Positions 1 to 13,028 of a stretch of 64,000 nt of DNA are shown here, piece after piece. A model generated the notes under the pieces. The model did no database searches, had not been told where the DNA came from, and saw nothing but the letters and a program-made list of their open reading frames with translations. The DNA is from Herbidospora daliensis (GTDB lineage Bacteria > Actinomycetota > Actinomycetes > Streptosporangiales > Streptosporangiaceae), in assembly GCF_001570585.1 (NCBI RefSeq), contig NZ_BBXF01000003.1:35353-99352 (forward strand). The letters run 5' to 3'. The position numbers were made by a program, and so were the translations under genes. Within the stretch, counting starts at the first letter, position 1. Each line of letters starts with the position of its first letter.

Positions 1-1283
1 ACCCCCCGCCGCACCGCGGCCGCCGCCCCGCCCGGGTCGCCGGCGGCCAGCCGCCGCAGCGCCTCGGCGTGCCAGCCCCGCACCCGCGACAGCGCCGGGC
101 CGCGCTGGCGGAACCGCGCCGCCGTGGTGAGCAGGTCGAGCGCGCGCGAGCGGGCGTCGGGGCCCGGGGCCGCGTCGAGGATCAGGCGGGCGCCCAGCAG
201 CCGGGCCTCCACCGACGCCGCCGTCCAGCCCGCCAGGGCCAGTTCGTCGGCGATGGCGGCGAACCGGGCCGCCGAGACCCCCGGACGCCCCGCCGCCAGG
301 CGGGAACGCAGCACCGCGAACGTGGCCAGCGCGCGCCACTCGGGGCGCTGCTGGGCGCCGAACTCGCGGGCCGCCCGCCGGGCCGCCTCGACCGCGTGCT
401 CGTGGTCGCCCTCCAGGGTGGCGGCGCGGGCGAGCAGCAGACGTACCTCAGGCAGCACGATCGCCCGGCGGCGGCGGCGCAGTTCGGCGACCGCCTCCTC
501 GGCGGCGGCGCGGGCCTCGGCGGTCAGCCCGACCGACAACAGCAGCTCGGAGCGGTCGCTGAGCAGCCAGCCCAGCTGGTGGGTGCCCAGGTCGCGGAAG
601 CGGCTCTCGGCCAGGTCGAGGTAGCGCAGCGCGCCCGGCACGTCGCCGCGCACCCCCCGCACCCAGCCCAGGTTCAGCCGCACCACGGCGAGCGACAGGT
701 CGAGCCCGAGATCGGCGCACAGGGTCTCGGCCTCGTGGAAGTCGGCCTCGGCGGCGGCGAACTCGTGGCGGTAGCCGTGCACGATGCCCCGGTTCGACAA
801 CACCCGCTGGAGCCACACGTGGTCGTGCGCCCGCCGCAGCACCGGCAGGGCCTGGCGGTAGGCGGCCAGCGCGTCGGCGTGCCGCCCGAGATGGTTGAAG
901 ATCGCGGCCCGCTGGGCCTCGGCCCGCGCCCGCAGCCCGCCGTGCAGGCCGGGCAGCAGCGCTTCGAGGTCGGCCAGCGCCTGCCGGGGACGGCCCCGCA
1001 TGCTGGTCACGAACGCCATCCGGATCCGCGCCTCGGCGGCCAGCTCGGGCGACCCGGCCCGGCCCGCCGTGCGGATCGCCGCCCGCAGGTGCCGGGCGGC
1101 GGTCGCCAGGTCGTCGAGGTGGACGGCCGCGATGCCCAGCGCCCGCTCGGCCCGCGACTGGGCGGCCAGGTCGCGCCGTTCGCGGGCGCGCGCCGCCACC
1201 TCGGCCGCGACGATCACCGCCCGCCCCGGATCGGCCTCGGCGAGCATGAGCGCGGCCCGCGCCGGATCCTGGGTCGTCGTCAC
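1..1283 (-). CDS. CHAT-type TPR-repeat protein (N-terminal part)
   Basis: The reverse strand is open from a GTG at 1283 to the window edge, so the C-terminus is missing. The translated part is an alpha-helical, Ala/Leu/Arg-rich repeat protein with TPR-like pairs such as GRHADALAAYRQALPVLRRA and RYLDLAESRFRDLG. It matches the N-terminal TPR array of long actinobacterial proteins that end in a CHAT caspase-like domain, including the segment GWHAEALRRLAAGDPGG near the edge. In such proteins the TPR array is thought to sense a partner and the CHAT domain to act as a protease. The CHAT domain itself lies outside the window, so the name rests on the TPR half. It is divergent from the subtilase at 1384. 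An AGGAG lies about 16 nt before the GTG, which is far, so the start is uncertain. Confidence 0.7.
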   Translation of the reverse strand, partial: MTTTQDPARAALMLAEADPGRAVIVAAEVAARARERRDLAAQSRAERALGIAAVHLDDLATAARHLRAAIRTAGRAGSPELAAEARIRMAFVTSMRGRPRQALADLEALLPGLHGGLRARAEAQRAAIFNHLGRHADALAAYRQALPVLRRAHDHVWLQRVLSNRGIVHGYRHEFAAAEADFHEAETLCADLGLDLSLAVVRLNLGWVRGVRGDVPGALRYLDLAESRFRDLGTHQLGWLLSDRSELLLSVGLTAEARAAAEEAVAELRRRRRAIVLPEVRLLLARAATLEGDHEHAVEAARRAAREFGAQQRPEWRALATFAVLRSRLAAGRPGVSAARFAAIADELALAGWTAASVEARLLGARLILDAAPGPDARSRALDLLTTAARFRQRGPALSRVRGWHAEALRRLAAGDPGGAAAAVRRG

Positions 1284-1383
1284 CCGTCGCAGTTTTCCAC
1301 TCCTGATTTCCGCGCGGGATGTATCAAACGGGTGAGTGCCCGCTCATCAATCGGAAGTGGCGAATCACGCGAGGGAGTTCCCC

Positions 1384-2634
1384 ATGCCTTTCACCGACCC
1401 GGGCGGCGTCTACCGAAGCGACACCGAGGCCTGGAAGGTCGACCAGCTGGTCGTCGACCGGCGATATCAGACCCTGATCTCCAACCGCCTCACCGACCTG
1501 ACCGGCCACACCTGGCGGGAGCTCGACACCAGCCCAGAGCTGGGCCTCACCCTCTGCGATCTGCCCGAGCTGGCCGCCATCGAGCAGGCCCTCATGGCGG
1601 GCTTCCTCGACGGCGTGCGCCGGTCGCGCGTGGGGGCGTACGACCCCGCCGAGCCGATTCCGGCCCTCGATCTGCTCCTGTACGCCCTCCGCACCGACTT
1701 CGAGGAGAAGTACGCCGGCTGGTCGCCCCCGATGGCCAAGAACCGGCTGCTCGACGGCGTCCAGGGTTCGCCCTACACCGGCGGCGGACGGCCCGACGAG
1801 CTCGCCCCGGCCGTGCACGCCGAGGTGTCCCGGCTGACCGCCCCCGGCGTCGGGCCGCACGTCGGCATCCTCGACTCCAAGGTCGTCCCCCACCCCGACC
1901 TGGAGGGCCGCTTCCTGGCCTCGGCCACGGACATCTACACCGGCGGCGCGCCGCACCCCTCGCCGGTCGGGCACGCCACCTTCGTCGCGGGCGTGATCCT
2001 CAAGCACGCCCCGGACGCGGTCCTGGTCATGCGGTCGATCCTCGACAACAGGGGCGTCGAGGTCTCGTCGTGGTCGGTGGCCAAGGCCATGGTCGGCTTC
2101 CTGCGGACCGACGTGAAGGTGCTCAACCTGTCGTTCGGCTGCACCACCCACGACAACCGGCCGCCGACCGTGCTGGAGCGGGCCGTGCAGCGGCTCTCGC
2201 CCACGATCGTGCTGGTCGCGGCGGCCGGCAACCACGGCCGGCCCACCCAGCGGCGGCGCGCCGCGGGCATCACCGAGGTCACCCCGGTCTGGCCGGCCGC
2301 CTGCGCCGACGTGATCGCCGTGGGCGCCCGCGACGCCGAGTTCAGCCCGAAGGTCCCGTGGATCAACGTGCTGGCCGACGGCGTGGCGGTGACCAGCACC
2401 TACCTCACCGGCGAGGTCGACCTGGTCGAGCGGCTGCTGACCGGTGAGGAGGTCGTACAGGACAAGATGCAGTTCAGCGGGTACGCCACCTGGAGCGGCA
2501 CCTCCTTCGCCTGCGCCGCCGTGGTCGGCGAGATCGCCGCCCGCGCGACCGCGCAGCACATCTCGGTCCGCGCGGCGGCCGACCTCATCGTGGCCGAATC
2601 CGGCGACGAGGTGCTCGCCGAGCTCACCCTGTAG
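1384..2634 (+). CDS. Cytoplasmic S8 family (subtilisin-like) serine peptidase
   Basis: A 416-residue subtilase. The catalytic set is visible in order: Asp in GILDSKVVPHPDLEGRF (about residue 163), His in SPVGHATFVAGVI (about 196), oxyanion Asn in LVAAAGNHG (about 282) and Ser in SGTSFACAAVVG (about 373). ATG 1384 was chosen because GAGGGAG lies 6 nt upstream; an upstream in-frame ATG at 1336 has no comparable site. There is no signal peptide and no obvious pro-domain, so it probably acts in the cytoplasm, unlike the exported subtilase at 42511. About 155 residues precede the catalytic Asp and are unrecognised. It is divergent from the CHAT/TPR gene and is followed 55 bp later by a small beta-sandwich protein. 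CHAT proteins paired with a second peptidase are proposed biological-conflict modules; the role here is inferred from context. Confidence 0.88.
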   Translation: MPFTDPGGVYRSDTEAWKVDQLVVDRRYQTLISNRLTDLTGHTWRELDTSPELGLTLCDLPELAAIEQALMAGFLDGVRRSRVGAYDPAEPIPALDLLLYALRTDFEEKYAGWSPPMAKNRLLDGVQGSPYTGGGRPDELAPAVHAEVSRLTAPGVGPHVGILDSKVVPHPDLEGRFLASATDIYTGGAPHPSPVGHATFVAGVILKHAPDAVLVMRSILDNRGVEVSSWSVAKAMVGFLRTDVKVLNLSFGCTTHDNRPPTVLERAVQRLSPTIVLVAAAGNHGRPTQRRRAAGITEVTPVWPAACADVIAVGARDAEFSPKVPWINVLADGVAVTSTYLTGEVDLVERLLTGEEVVQDKMQFSGYATWSGTSFACAAVVGEIAARATAQHISVRAAADLIVAESGDEVLAELTL

Positions 2635-2689
2635 TGTCCAGACGGGCCGCCCGCCTGCGGCCCGCCCGGACACGAGGGAGGAGAGAGCC

Positions 2690-7774
<5,085 letters not shown>

Positions 7775-7778
<4 letters not shown>

Positions 7779-7927
7779 ACTTCTCCTCCAGCGCCATGAT
7801 CTTCATCGGCCTCTTCCTGATCGGCGGGGTGGTCTCCTTCGCCAAGCAGAAGCTGAAGCTGGCCGCGGTGGTGACGGGCGCGCTGTCCGCGCTGGCCCTG
7901 ACGGCGGGAGTGATGTGGTGGCAGTGA
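7775..7927 (+). CDS. Small two-helix membrane protein in the his operon
   Basis: A 50-residue protein from GTG 7775, which overlaps the hisB stop as GTGA. It consists almost entirely of two hydrophobic segments: [17 protein letters not shown], a short basic hinge KQKLK, and [20 protein letters not shown]. The tail overlaps the hisH start region. Similar tiny membrane proteins occur at this place in other actinobacterial his operons, as I recall, but the function is unknown. The overlaps on both sides argue for a real gene rather than chance. Confidence 0.7.
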
Positions 7928-8562
7928 AGAAGAACGTCGTCGTCCTCGACTACGGCTCGGGCAACCTGCGCTCCGCCGAACGCGCCCTGGCGCGCGTCGG
8001 CGCCGAGGTGACGGTGACCGCCGACTTCGACGAGGCGCTGAACTGCGACGGCCTCGTGGTGCCCGGCGTGGGGGCCTTCGCGGCCTGCATGACCGGGCTG
8101 CGGTCCGTGCGCGGCGAGCAGATCGTCGCCCGCCGGCTCGCGGGCGGCCGTCCGGTGCTCGGGATCTGCGTCGGCATGCAGATCCTGTTCGAGAAGGGCG
8201 TCGAGCACGGCGTCCACACCGAAGGCTGCGGCGAGTGGCCCGGCACGGTCGAGCGCCTCGACGCGCCCGTGCTGCCCCACATGGGGTGGAACACCGTCAC
8301 CGCGCCCGCCGACTCGGTGCTGTTCGCGGGCCTCGACGCCGAGACCCGCTTCTACTTCGTGCACTCCTACGGCGTGCGCGAGTGGGAACTCGTCCCCCAC
8401 GACGAGGGGTTCAAGGCGCCGCTGGTCACCTGGGCCACCCACGGGGTGTCGTTCGTCGCCGCCGCGGAGAACGGCCCGCTCATGGCCACCCAGTTCCACC
8501 CGGAGAAGTCCGGCGACGCCGGAGCGACCCTGCTCCAGAACTGGCTGAACACCCTCTCATGA
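7918..8562 (+). CDS. hisH: Imidazole glycerol phosphate synthase, glutaminase subunit
   Basis: The class I glutamine amidotransferase subunit that feeds ammonia to HisF. The nucleophile Cys is in [15 protein letters not shown] and the His/Glu of the triad in [13 protein letters not shown]; the N-terminus [13 protein letters not shown] is typical. Of the GTGs at 7915, 7918 and 7924, 7918 is preferred: GGGAG lies 7 nt upstream, and the resulting N-terminus ([13 protein letters not shown]) aligns with Streptomyces HisH as I recall it. It overlaps the upstream membrane peptide by 10 nt and the downstream gene through ATGA. About 214 residues. Confidence 0.95.
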   Translation: MAVKKNVVVLDYGSGNLRSAERALARVGAEVTVTADFDEALNCDGLVVPGVGAFAACMTGLRSVRGEQIVARRLAGGRPVLGICVGMQILFEKGVEHGVHTEGCGEWPGTVERLDAPVLPHMGWNTVTAPADSVLFAGLDAETRFYFVHSYGVREWELVPHDEGFKAPLVTWATHGVSFVAAAENGPLMATQFHPEKSGDAGATLLQNWLNTLS

Positions 8563-8894
8563 GCAAGGAGCGGGCCAGACGCCGGGCCGAGAGGGAGGCC
8601 GAGAAGGCCCGCCTGGCGGAGGAACGGGCCCGCCGCGAGGCCAAGACGGCCAGACGGCGGGAACTGCGCGGCCGGATCACGGCCGTGCTGCCCAAGCCGG
8701 TCAGAGTGGCCCGGCAGGGCGGAGTGCTGGCCCGGCGCCGCCGCGCCCAGAACGCGGCCATGCTCGTCCTGTTCCTGCTGGTCCAGGTCATGGCCTGGTT
8801 CACGCTCGACATGATGGCGCGGCTCGCGGTACTGGGCCTGTCCATCCTGATCGTCCCGGTGCTCGTCACCGTTCTCTTCGACCGGAGGTCCTGA
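8559..8894 (+). CDS. Basic, charged-helix membrane protein in the his operon
   Basis: A 111-residue protein starting at ATG 8559 within the hisH stop (ATGA). The first ~65 residues are a very basic, Arg/Ala/Glu-rich helix ([20 protein letters not shown]) that could form a coiled coil. Two hydrophobic segments follow, [19 protein letters not shown] and [18 protein letters not shown], ending FDRRS. No enzyme motif is present. Codon use matches its neighbours. A role in tethering or protein interaction is possible but unproved. Confidence 0.75.
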   Translation: MSKERARRRAEREAEKARLAEERARREAKTARRRELRGRITAVLPKPVRVARQGGVLARRRRAQNAAMLVLFLLVQVMAWFTLDMMARLAVLGLSILIVPVLVTVLFDRRS

Positions 8895-8898
8895 ACAG

Positions 8899-9621
8899 AT
8901 GTCACTCGTGTTGCTGCCCGCCGTGGACGTGGCCGACGGCCAGGCGGTCCGCCTGGTGCAGGGCGAGGCGGGCTCGGAGACCTCGTACGGCGACCCGCTC
9001 GCCGCCGCCCTCGCCTGGCAGGACGCCGGCGCCGAATGGATCCACCTGGTGGACCTCGACGCCGCCTTCGGCCGTGGCTCGAACCGTGAGCTGCTCGCCG
9101 AGGTCGTCGCCAAGCTCGACGTCCAGGTCGAGCTGTCCGGCGGCATCCGCGACGACGCCTCCCTGGAGGCCGCGCTCGCGACCGGCTGCCGCCGCGTCAA
9201 CATCGGCACCGCCGCCCTGGAGAACCCGTCGTGGTGCTCCAAGATCATCGCCGAGTACGGCGACCGCATCGCCGTCGGCCTCGACGTCCGGGGCACCACC
9301 CTGGCCGCCCGGGGCTGGACCCAGGAGGGCGGCGACCTCTGGGAGGTCCTCGACCGCCTGGAGGCCGACGGCTGCCCCCGCTACGTCCTCACCGACGTGA
9401 CCAAGGACGGCACCCTGCGCGGCCCCAACCTCGACCTGCTGCGCGAGGTGTGCGCGCGTACCGACAAGCCGGTCATCGCCAGCGGCGGCGTCTCCAGCCT
9501 CGACGACCTCCGCGCCCTGAACGGCCTGGTCGGCCTCGGCGTCGAGGGCGCCATCGTCGGCAAGGCCCTCTACGCCCAGGCGTTCACGCTCGAAGAGGCG
9601 CTCGCGGCGGTGAGGGCATGA
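8899..9621 (+). CDS. priA: Bifunctional phosphoribosyl isomerase A (HisA/TrpF)
   Basis: A 240-residue (beta/alpha)8-barrel that isomerises ProFAR in histidine synthesis and, in actinobacteria, PRA in tryptophan synthesis. The N-terminal catalytic Asp is in [20 protein letters not shown]; the second half carries [19 protein letters not shown] and [15 protein letters not shown], and the phosphate-binding GGV/GKA loops [15 protein letters not shown] and GAIVGKALY. The Arg-containing LAARGWTQ loop is the one linked to dual substrate use in PriA. The absence of trpF beside trpCBA agrees with a dual role. SD GGAGGT lies 9 nt before ATG 8899. Confidence 0.93.
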   Translation: MSLVLLPAVDVADGQAVRLVQGEAGSETSYGDPLAAALAWQDAGAEWIHLVDLDAAFGRGSNRELLAEVVAKLDVQVELSGGIRDDASLEAALATGCRRVNIGTAALENPSWCSKIIAEYGDRIAVGLDVRGTTLAARGWTQEGGDLWEVLDRLEADGCPRYVLTDVTKDGTLRGPNLDLLREVCARTDKPVIASGGVSSLDDLRALNGLVGLGVEGAIVGKALYAQAFTLEEALAAVRA

Positions 9622-10004
9622 CGACACCCACCCGCATCTCCTCGGGCGGGCCCTGGGAGGAACGCTACGGATACTCGCGCGCCGTCGTCGCCGGGAACCA
9701 CGTCTTGGTCTCCGGCTGCACCGCCACCATCGGCGGTGAGGTCCAGCACGTCGGCGACGCCTACCAGCAGACCCTGACCGCCTTCGGCGTCGCCCTCGAC
9801 GCCCTGGAGAAGGCGGGCGCGTCGGTCGCCGACGTCGTCCGCACCCGGCTGTTCGTGGTCAGCCAGGACGACTTCGACGCCGTCGGCGAGGCCCACGGAG
9901 AGTTGTTCGGCGAGGTCCGCCCCGCCTGCACGTCGGTGCGCGTGGCCGGCCTGATCGACCCGCGCATGCTGGTCGAGGTGGAAGTGGAGGCCTACCGGTC
10001 ATGA
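9618..10004 (+). CDS. RidA/YjgF family protein
   Basis: A 128-residue RidA-like protein, ATGA-coupled to priA and to hisF. The family hydrolyses reactive enamine/imine intermediates released by PLP enzymes or binds small metabolites. Visible family features include [47 protein letters not shown] and the C-terminal [20 protein letters not shown]. The Arg usually used for substrate carboxylate binding is present in VVRTRLF. Position inside the his operon suggests a link with HisC-type PLP chemistry, which is inference. Confidence 0.9.
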   Translation: MTTPTRISSGGPWEERYGYSRAVVAGNHVLVSGCTATIGGEVQHVGDAYQQTLTAFGVALDALEKAGASVADVVRTRLFVVSQDDFDAVGEAHGELFGEVRPACTSVRVAGLIDPRMLVEVEVEAYRS

Positions 10005-10771
10005 CCGTGGCCGTGCGCGTGATCCCGTGCCTGGACGTCGACGCGGGCCGGGTCGTCAAGGGCGTCAACTTCGAGAACCTGCGCGACGCGGGCGACCCGG
10101 TCGAACTGGCCAGGCGCTACGACGCCGAAGGCGCCGACGAACTGACCTTCCTCGACATCACCGCCTCCAGCTCCGACCGCTCGACCATGTACGACGTGGT
10201 CCGGCGGACCGCCGAACAGGTCTTCATCCCGCTGACCGTCGGCGGGGGAGTCCGCACCAACGACGACGTCGACCGCCTCCTGCGGGCCGGCGCCGACAAG
10301 GTCGGCATCAACACCGCCGCCATCGCCCGGCCGGAGTTCCTCCGCGAGGCGGCCTGGCGGTTCGGCTCGCAGTGCATCGTCCTGTCCGTCGACGCCCGCC
10401 GCGTCGTCGACGGCCCGCCGACCCCGTCGGGCTTCGAGGTGACCACCCACGGAGGCCGCAGGGGAACCGGCATCGACGCGGTCGAATGGGCCGCGCGGGG
10501 CCAGGAACTCGGCGTGGGCGAGATCCTGCTGAACTCGATGGACGGCGACGGGACCAAAGACGGCTACGACATCGAGATGATCAAAGCCGTGCGCGCCGCC
10601 GTGACGGTACCGGTGATCGCCTCGGGCGGGGCAGGGACGCTCGAGGACTTTCCCCCGGCGATCGACGCGGGCGCCGACGCGGTCCTGGCCGCGAGCGTGT
10701 TCCACTTCGGCGAACTGAAGATCGGCGACGTGAAGAACACCTTGCGCCTGTCGGGCCACGCCGTCAGGTAG
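10001..10771 (+). CDS. hisF: Imidazole glycerol phosphate synthase, cyclase subunit
   Basis: A 256-residue barrel that uses ammonia from HisH to form imidazole glycerol phosphate and AICAR. The catalytic aspartates are in [20 protein letters not shown] and [18 protein letters not shown]. Other signatures are [18 protein letters not shown] and [13 protein letters not shown]. It is the last gene of the his operon here; hisI is about 14.3 kb downstream. It starts inside the ridA stop (ATGA) and is followed by a perfect 12-bp hairpin. Confidence 0.97.
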   Translation: MTVAVRVIPCLDVDAGRVVKGVNFENLRDAGDPVELARRYDAEGADELTFLDITASSSDRSTMYDVVRRTAEQVFIPLTVGGGVRTNDDVDRLLRAGADKVGINTAAIARPEFLREAAWRFGSQCIVLSVDARRVVDGPPTPSGFEVTTHGGRRGTGIDAVEWAARGQELGVGEILLNSMDGDGTKDGYDIEMIKAVRAAVTVPVIASGGAGTLEDFPPAIDAGADAVLAASVFHFGELKIGDVKNTLRLSGHAVR

Positions 10772-10782
10772 GGCACGTCGAA

Positions 10783-10812
10783 GAGCCGGGCGTCATGAAC
10801 GACGCCCGGCTC
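10783..10812. terminator. Hairpin terminator between hisF and the ECF sigma gene
   Basis: GAGCCGGGCGTC and GACGCCCGGCTC form a perfect 12-bp stem with a 6-nt loop (ATGAAC), 11 bp after the hisF stop. There is no U-tract, as is common in actinomycetes. It lies between convergent genes and may serve both. Confidence 0.75.
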
Positions 10813-10901
10813 GGCTTCGGACGTGCAGAACGCGCGCTCGACCAGCCGTCATTTCTTGTACGGAATGCGCGATGCCTGGCCGTCGTACCGGCACCGAGCG
10901 G

Positions 10902-12101
10902 TCACGTCTCCGGAGAGCGGAGTTCGGCCAGCCTCCGTCGCAGGACCTCGCGTTCGGCCGGGTTCTCCGTCCGGGCCAGCGCGTTCTCGTACGCGGCGAC
11001 GGCCTCAACGGACCGGCCCAGGCGGCGCAGCAGGTCGGCCCTGACGGCGTGGAACAGGTGGTGGCCGTCGAGGTCCAGGCCGTCGAGCAGCCCCAGAGCC
11101 GCCGACGGCCCGTCGACCTCGGCCACGGCGACGGCGCGATGGAGGGCCACCACCGGGGTGGGGGCCAGGGCCAGGTGCCGGTCGTAGAGCCGCACCACCT
11201 GCCGCCAGTCGGTCGGGGCGTCACTGTGGACGGCGTTGATCGCCGCCTGGATCTGATAGGGCCCCGGCCGGTCGCGCCGCAGGCAGCGGCGGACGAGCTC
11301 CTGACCCTCCGCGATGAGGTCCCGGTCCCACAACGAACGGTCCTGGTCGGCCAGCAGCACGAGCGACCCCCCGGCCGTGACCCGGGCGGCCCGCCGCGAA
11401 TGGATCAGCAGCATCAGCGCCAGCAGCCCCAGCACCTCGGGTTCGTCGGGCATGAGCCCGGCCAGCAACCTCCCCAGCCTGATGGCCTCGGCGCACAGGT
11501 CGTCCCGGACCGGATCACCCGACCCGCTCAGGTAGCCCTCGTTGAAGATCAGATAGATCACGGCCAGCACCGACCCCAGCCGCCCCGGCAGGTCGGCGTC
11601 GGAGGGCACCCGATAGGGGATCCCGGCGTGCTTGATCTTGGCCTTGGCCCGCACGACCCGCTGGGCCACCGTGGCCTCGCTCACCAGGAACGCACGGGCG
11701 ATCTCCCCGGTGGTCAGCCCGCCCAGCAGCCGCAACGTCAACGCGATCCGCGCGCTCTCGCCCAGGGCCGGATGACAGCAGGTGAAGATCAGGCGCAACC
11801 GGTCGTCGGGCACGGCCCCCTCCTCGGCGGCTTCGCCGGGCGCGTACAGGAGAAGCGCCTCGGCCTGCCGCCCGGCCCGGCCCGCCTCCCGCCGGTTGCG
11901 GTCGATCAGCTTGTTGCGGGCCGTCGTGATGAGCCAGCCCGCCGGGCTCGGCGGCGTCCCGTCGCGCGGCCACCGCTCGGCCGCCACCGCGAACGCCTCC
12001 TGCACCGCCTCCTCGGCGAGGTCGACGTCCCCGGCCAGCCGGACGAGTACGGCCACCGCGCGGCCGTACTCGTCCCGGAAGGCCCGCTCGATCCCGCTCA
12101 G
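10902..12101 (-). CDS. ECF sigma factor of the ECF42 type with C-terminal extension
   Basis: A 399-residue RNA polymerase sigma factor. Region 2 spans about 5-75 (YGRAVAVLVRLAGDVDLAEE, GWLITTARNKLIDRNRRE). Region 4 spans about 110-165 (LRLLGGLTTGEIARAFLVSE, TVAQRVVRAKAKIK). A ~220-residue DUF6596-like helical extension follows (VIYLIFNEGYLSGSG, YQIQAAINAVHSDAP). This extension and the adjacent YciI/DGPF protein define the ECF42 group, in which the extension is needed for activity and there is no anti-sigma factor. The family N-terminus falls at a CTG (12101) with GGGAGGA 6 nt upstream, overlapping the yciI stop. The nearest upstream in-frame ATG would add about 35 residues encoded inside yciI. 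Confidence 0.9.
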   Translation of the reverse strand: MSGIERAFRDEYGRAVAVLVRLAGDVDLAEEAVQEAFAVAAERWPRDGTPPSPAGWLITTARNKLIDRNRREAGRAGRQAEALLLYAPGEAAEEGAVPDDRLRLIFTCCHPALGESARIALTLRLLGGLTTGEIARAFLVSEATVAQRVVRAKAKIKHAGIPYRVPSDADLPGRLGSVLAVIYLIFNEGYLSGSGDPVRDDLCAEAIRLGRLLAGLMPDEPEVLGLLALMLLIHSRRAARVTAGGSLVLLADQDRSLWDRDLIAEGQELVRRCLRRDRPGPYQIQAAINAVHSDAPTDWRQVVRLYDRHLALAPTPVVALHRAVAVAEVDGPSAALGLLDGLDLDGHHLFHAVRADLLRRLGRSVEAVAAYENALARTENPAEREVLRRRLAELRSPET

Positions 12102-12451
12102 CCGTCGTCCTCCCTCGCGAACGGCCGCACCTCGACGGGCAACGTGGTCGCCAGTGCGTACCGCCGCCCCCATTCGAGCGCGACGTCGAGATCGGCGGCC
12201 CGGATGACCACGATCCCGCCGATGTGCTCCTTGCCCTCCGCGAACGGCCCGTCGGTCATCACGACCTCGTTCCCGGAGGCCCGCAGCACGGTGGCGGTGG
12301 CCTGGTCGTGCAGCCCGTCGCCGAACACCCACGAGCCGGCCTCCCGCAACTCCCCGCGCAGGCGGCCGACCTCGGCCATGATCCCGTCCATGACCTCCGG
12401 CCCGGGGGCGGGACCCTCCGGCTGGTACATGCTGAGCAGATAGTTCTTCAC
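12098..12451 (-). CDS. YciI family protein with DGPF motif
   Basis: A 117-residue dimeric ferredoxin-like protein of the YciI/DGPF family, starting at GTG 12451 (VKNYLLSMYQPEGPAPGP) with GGTGGAG upstream. The name-giving motif is visible in VVMTDGPFAEGKEHIGGIVV, followed by the helix ADLDVALEWGRRYA. Genes of this type are the standard neighbours of ECF42 sigma factors and are often under their control. The start is one base from the upstream gene's stop, and the stop overlaps the sigma start, so the three genes form one unit. Biochemical activity is unknown. Confidence 0.88.
   Translation of the reverse strand: MKNYLLSMYQPEGPAPGPEVMDGIMAEVGRLRGELREAGSWVFGDGLHDQATATVLRASGNEVVMTDGPFAEGKEHIGGIVVIRAADLDVALEWGRRYALATTLPVEVRPFAREDDG
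12099..12114 (-). promoter_or_regulatory. SD and apparent CTG start of the ECF sigma gene
   Basis: On the reverse strand GGGAGGA (12114-12108) is followed by 6 nt and CTG (12101-12099); the last two bases of the CTG form the first two of the yciI TGA. No ATG, GTG or TTG lies at the conserved N-terminus. Confidence 0.5.
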
Positions 12452-12452
12452 G

Positions 12453-13028
12453 TCACTCCACCTCGTACGTCGCGATGACCACACCCGTGCCGGTCGGCAC
12501 ACTCTCCACCAGCCGGAACGCGCCCGGTGTCCCGCCGTCGGGAAACAACCGCCGCCCCGCCCCCAGCACGAGCGGATGCACCGCCAGCACCAGCCGATCG
12601 ACGAGCCCCCGCGCGAACAGCGCCCTGACGAGCTCCCCGCTGCCGAGCACGGCGATGTCCTGCTCGACCTCCTTCTTCAGTGCCGGTACGGCCTCCTCTG
12701 TGAGGACCGTCGAGTTCGGCCAGGCCGGCGGGTGGGTCATCGTCCTGGATACGACGTATTTGGGGGTCGCGTCCAGCTTGGGGGTGAACGCATTGCCGTC
12801 GTCCCGCCCGTGCCAGACGGCGAAGAAGTCCTCGAACGTCCGGCGCCCGAAGAGCATGGCGCCGGTGGCGGCCATGCCCGCGCCCATGACACGCATCATG
12901 ACGGGGTCGGCATAGGGCGCGGCCCACCCGCCGTGCCGGAACCCGCCCCGGGTGTCCTCATCGGCCCGGCCGGGCGCCTGCATCACCCCGTCCAGCGTCA
13001 CACTCTCGGTGACCACGATCTTCCCCAT
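12453..13028 (-). CDS. Dihydrofolate reductase family protein (RibD C-terminal domain type)
   Basis: A 191-residue protein beginning MGKIVVTESVTLDGVMQAPG, typical of the YwjB/YyaP-like branch of the DHFR/RibD-C superfamily. An NADPH-binding signature lies in AVLGSGELVRALFARGLVDR, and the C-terminal half includes HPLVLGAGRRLFPDGG. It probably reduces a small pterin-like or other substrate with NADPH; the substrate is unknown. It is the first gene of the DHFR - YciI - ECF42 operon, a common association. AAGGGG lies about 8 nt upstream of ATG 13028. Confidence 0.88.
   Translation of the reverse strand: MGKIVVTESVTLDGVMQAPGRADEDTRGGFRHGGWAAPYADPVMMRVMGAGMAATGAMLFGRRTFEDFFAVWHGRDDGNAFTPKLDATPKYVVSRTMTHPPAWPNSTVLTEEAVPALKKEVEQDIAVLGSGELVRALFARGLVDRLVLAVHPLVLGAGRRLFPDGGTPGAFRLVESVPTGTGVVIATYEVE

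Noticed and set aside
69-2447. Long plus-strand frame over the first 2.4 kb
   Set aside because: It is antisense to the TPR gene and in the wrong frame of the subtilase, both of which show conserved motifs.
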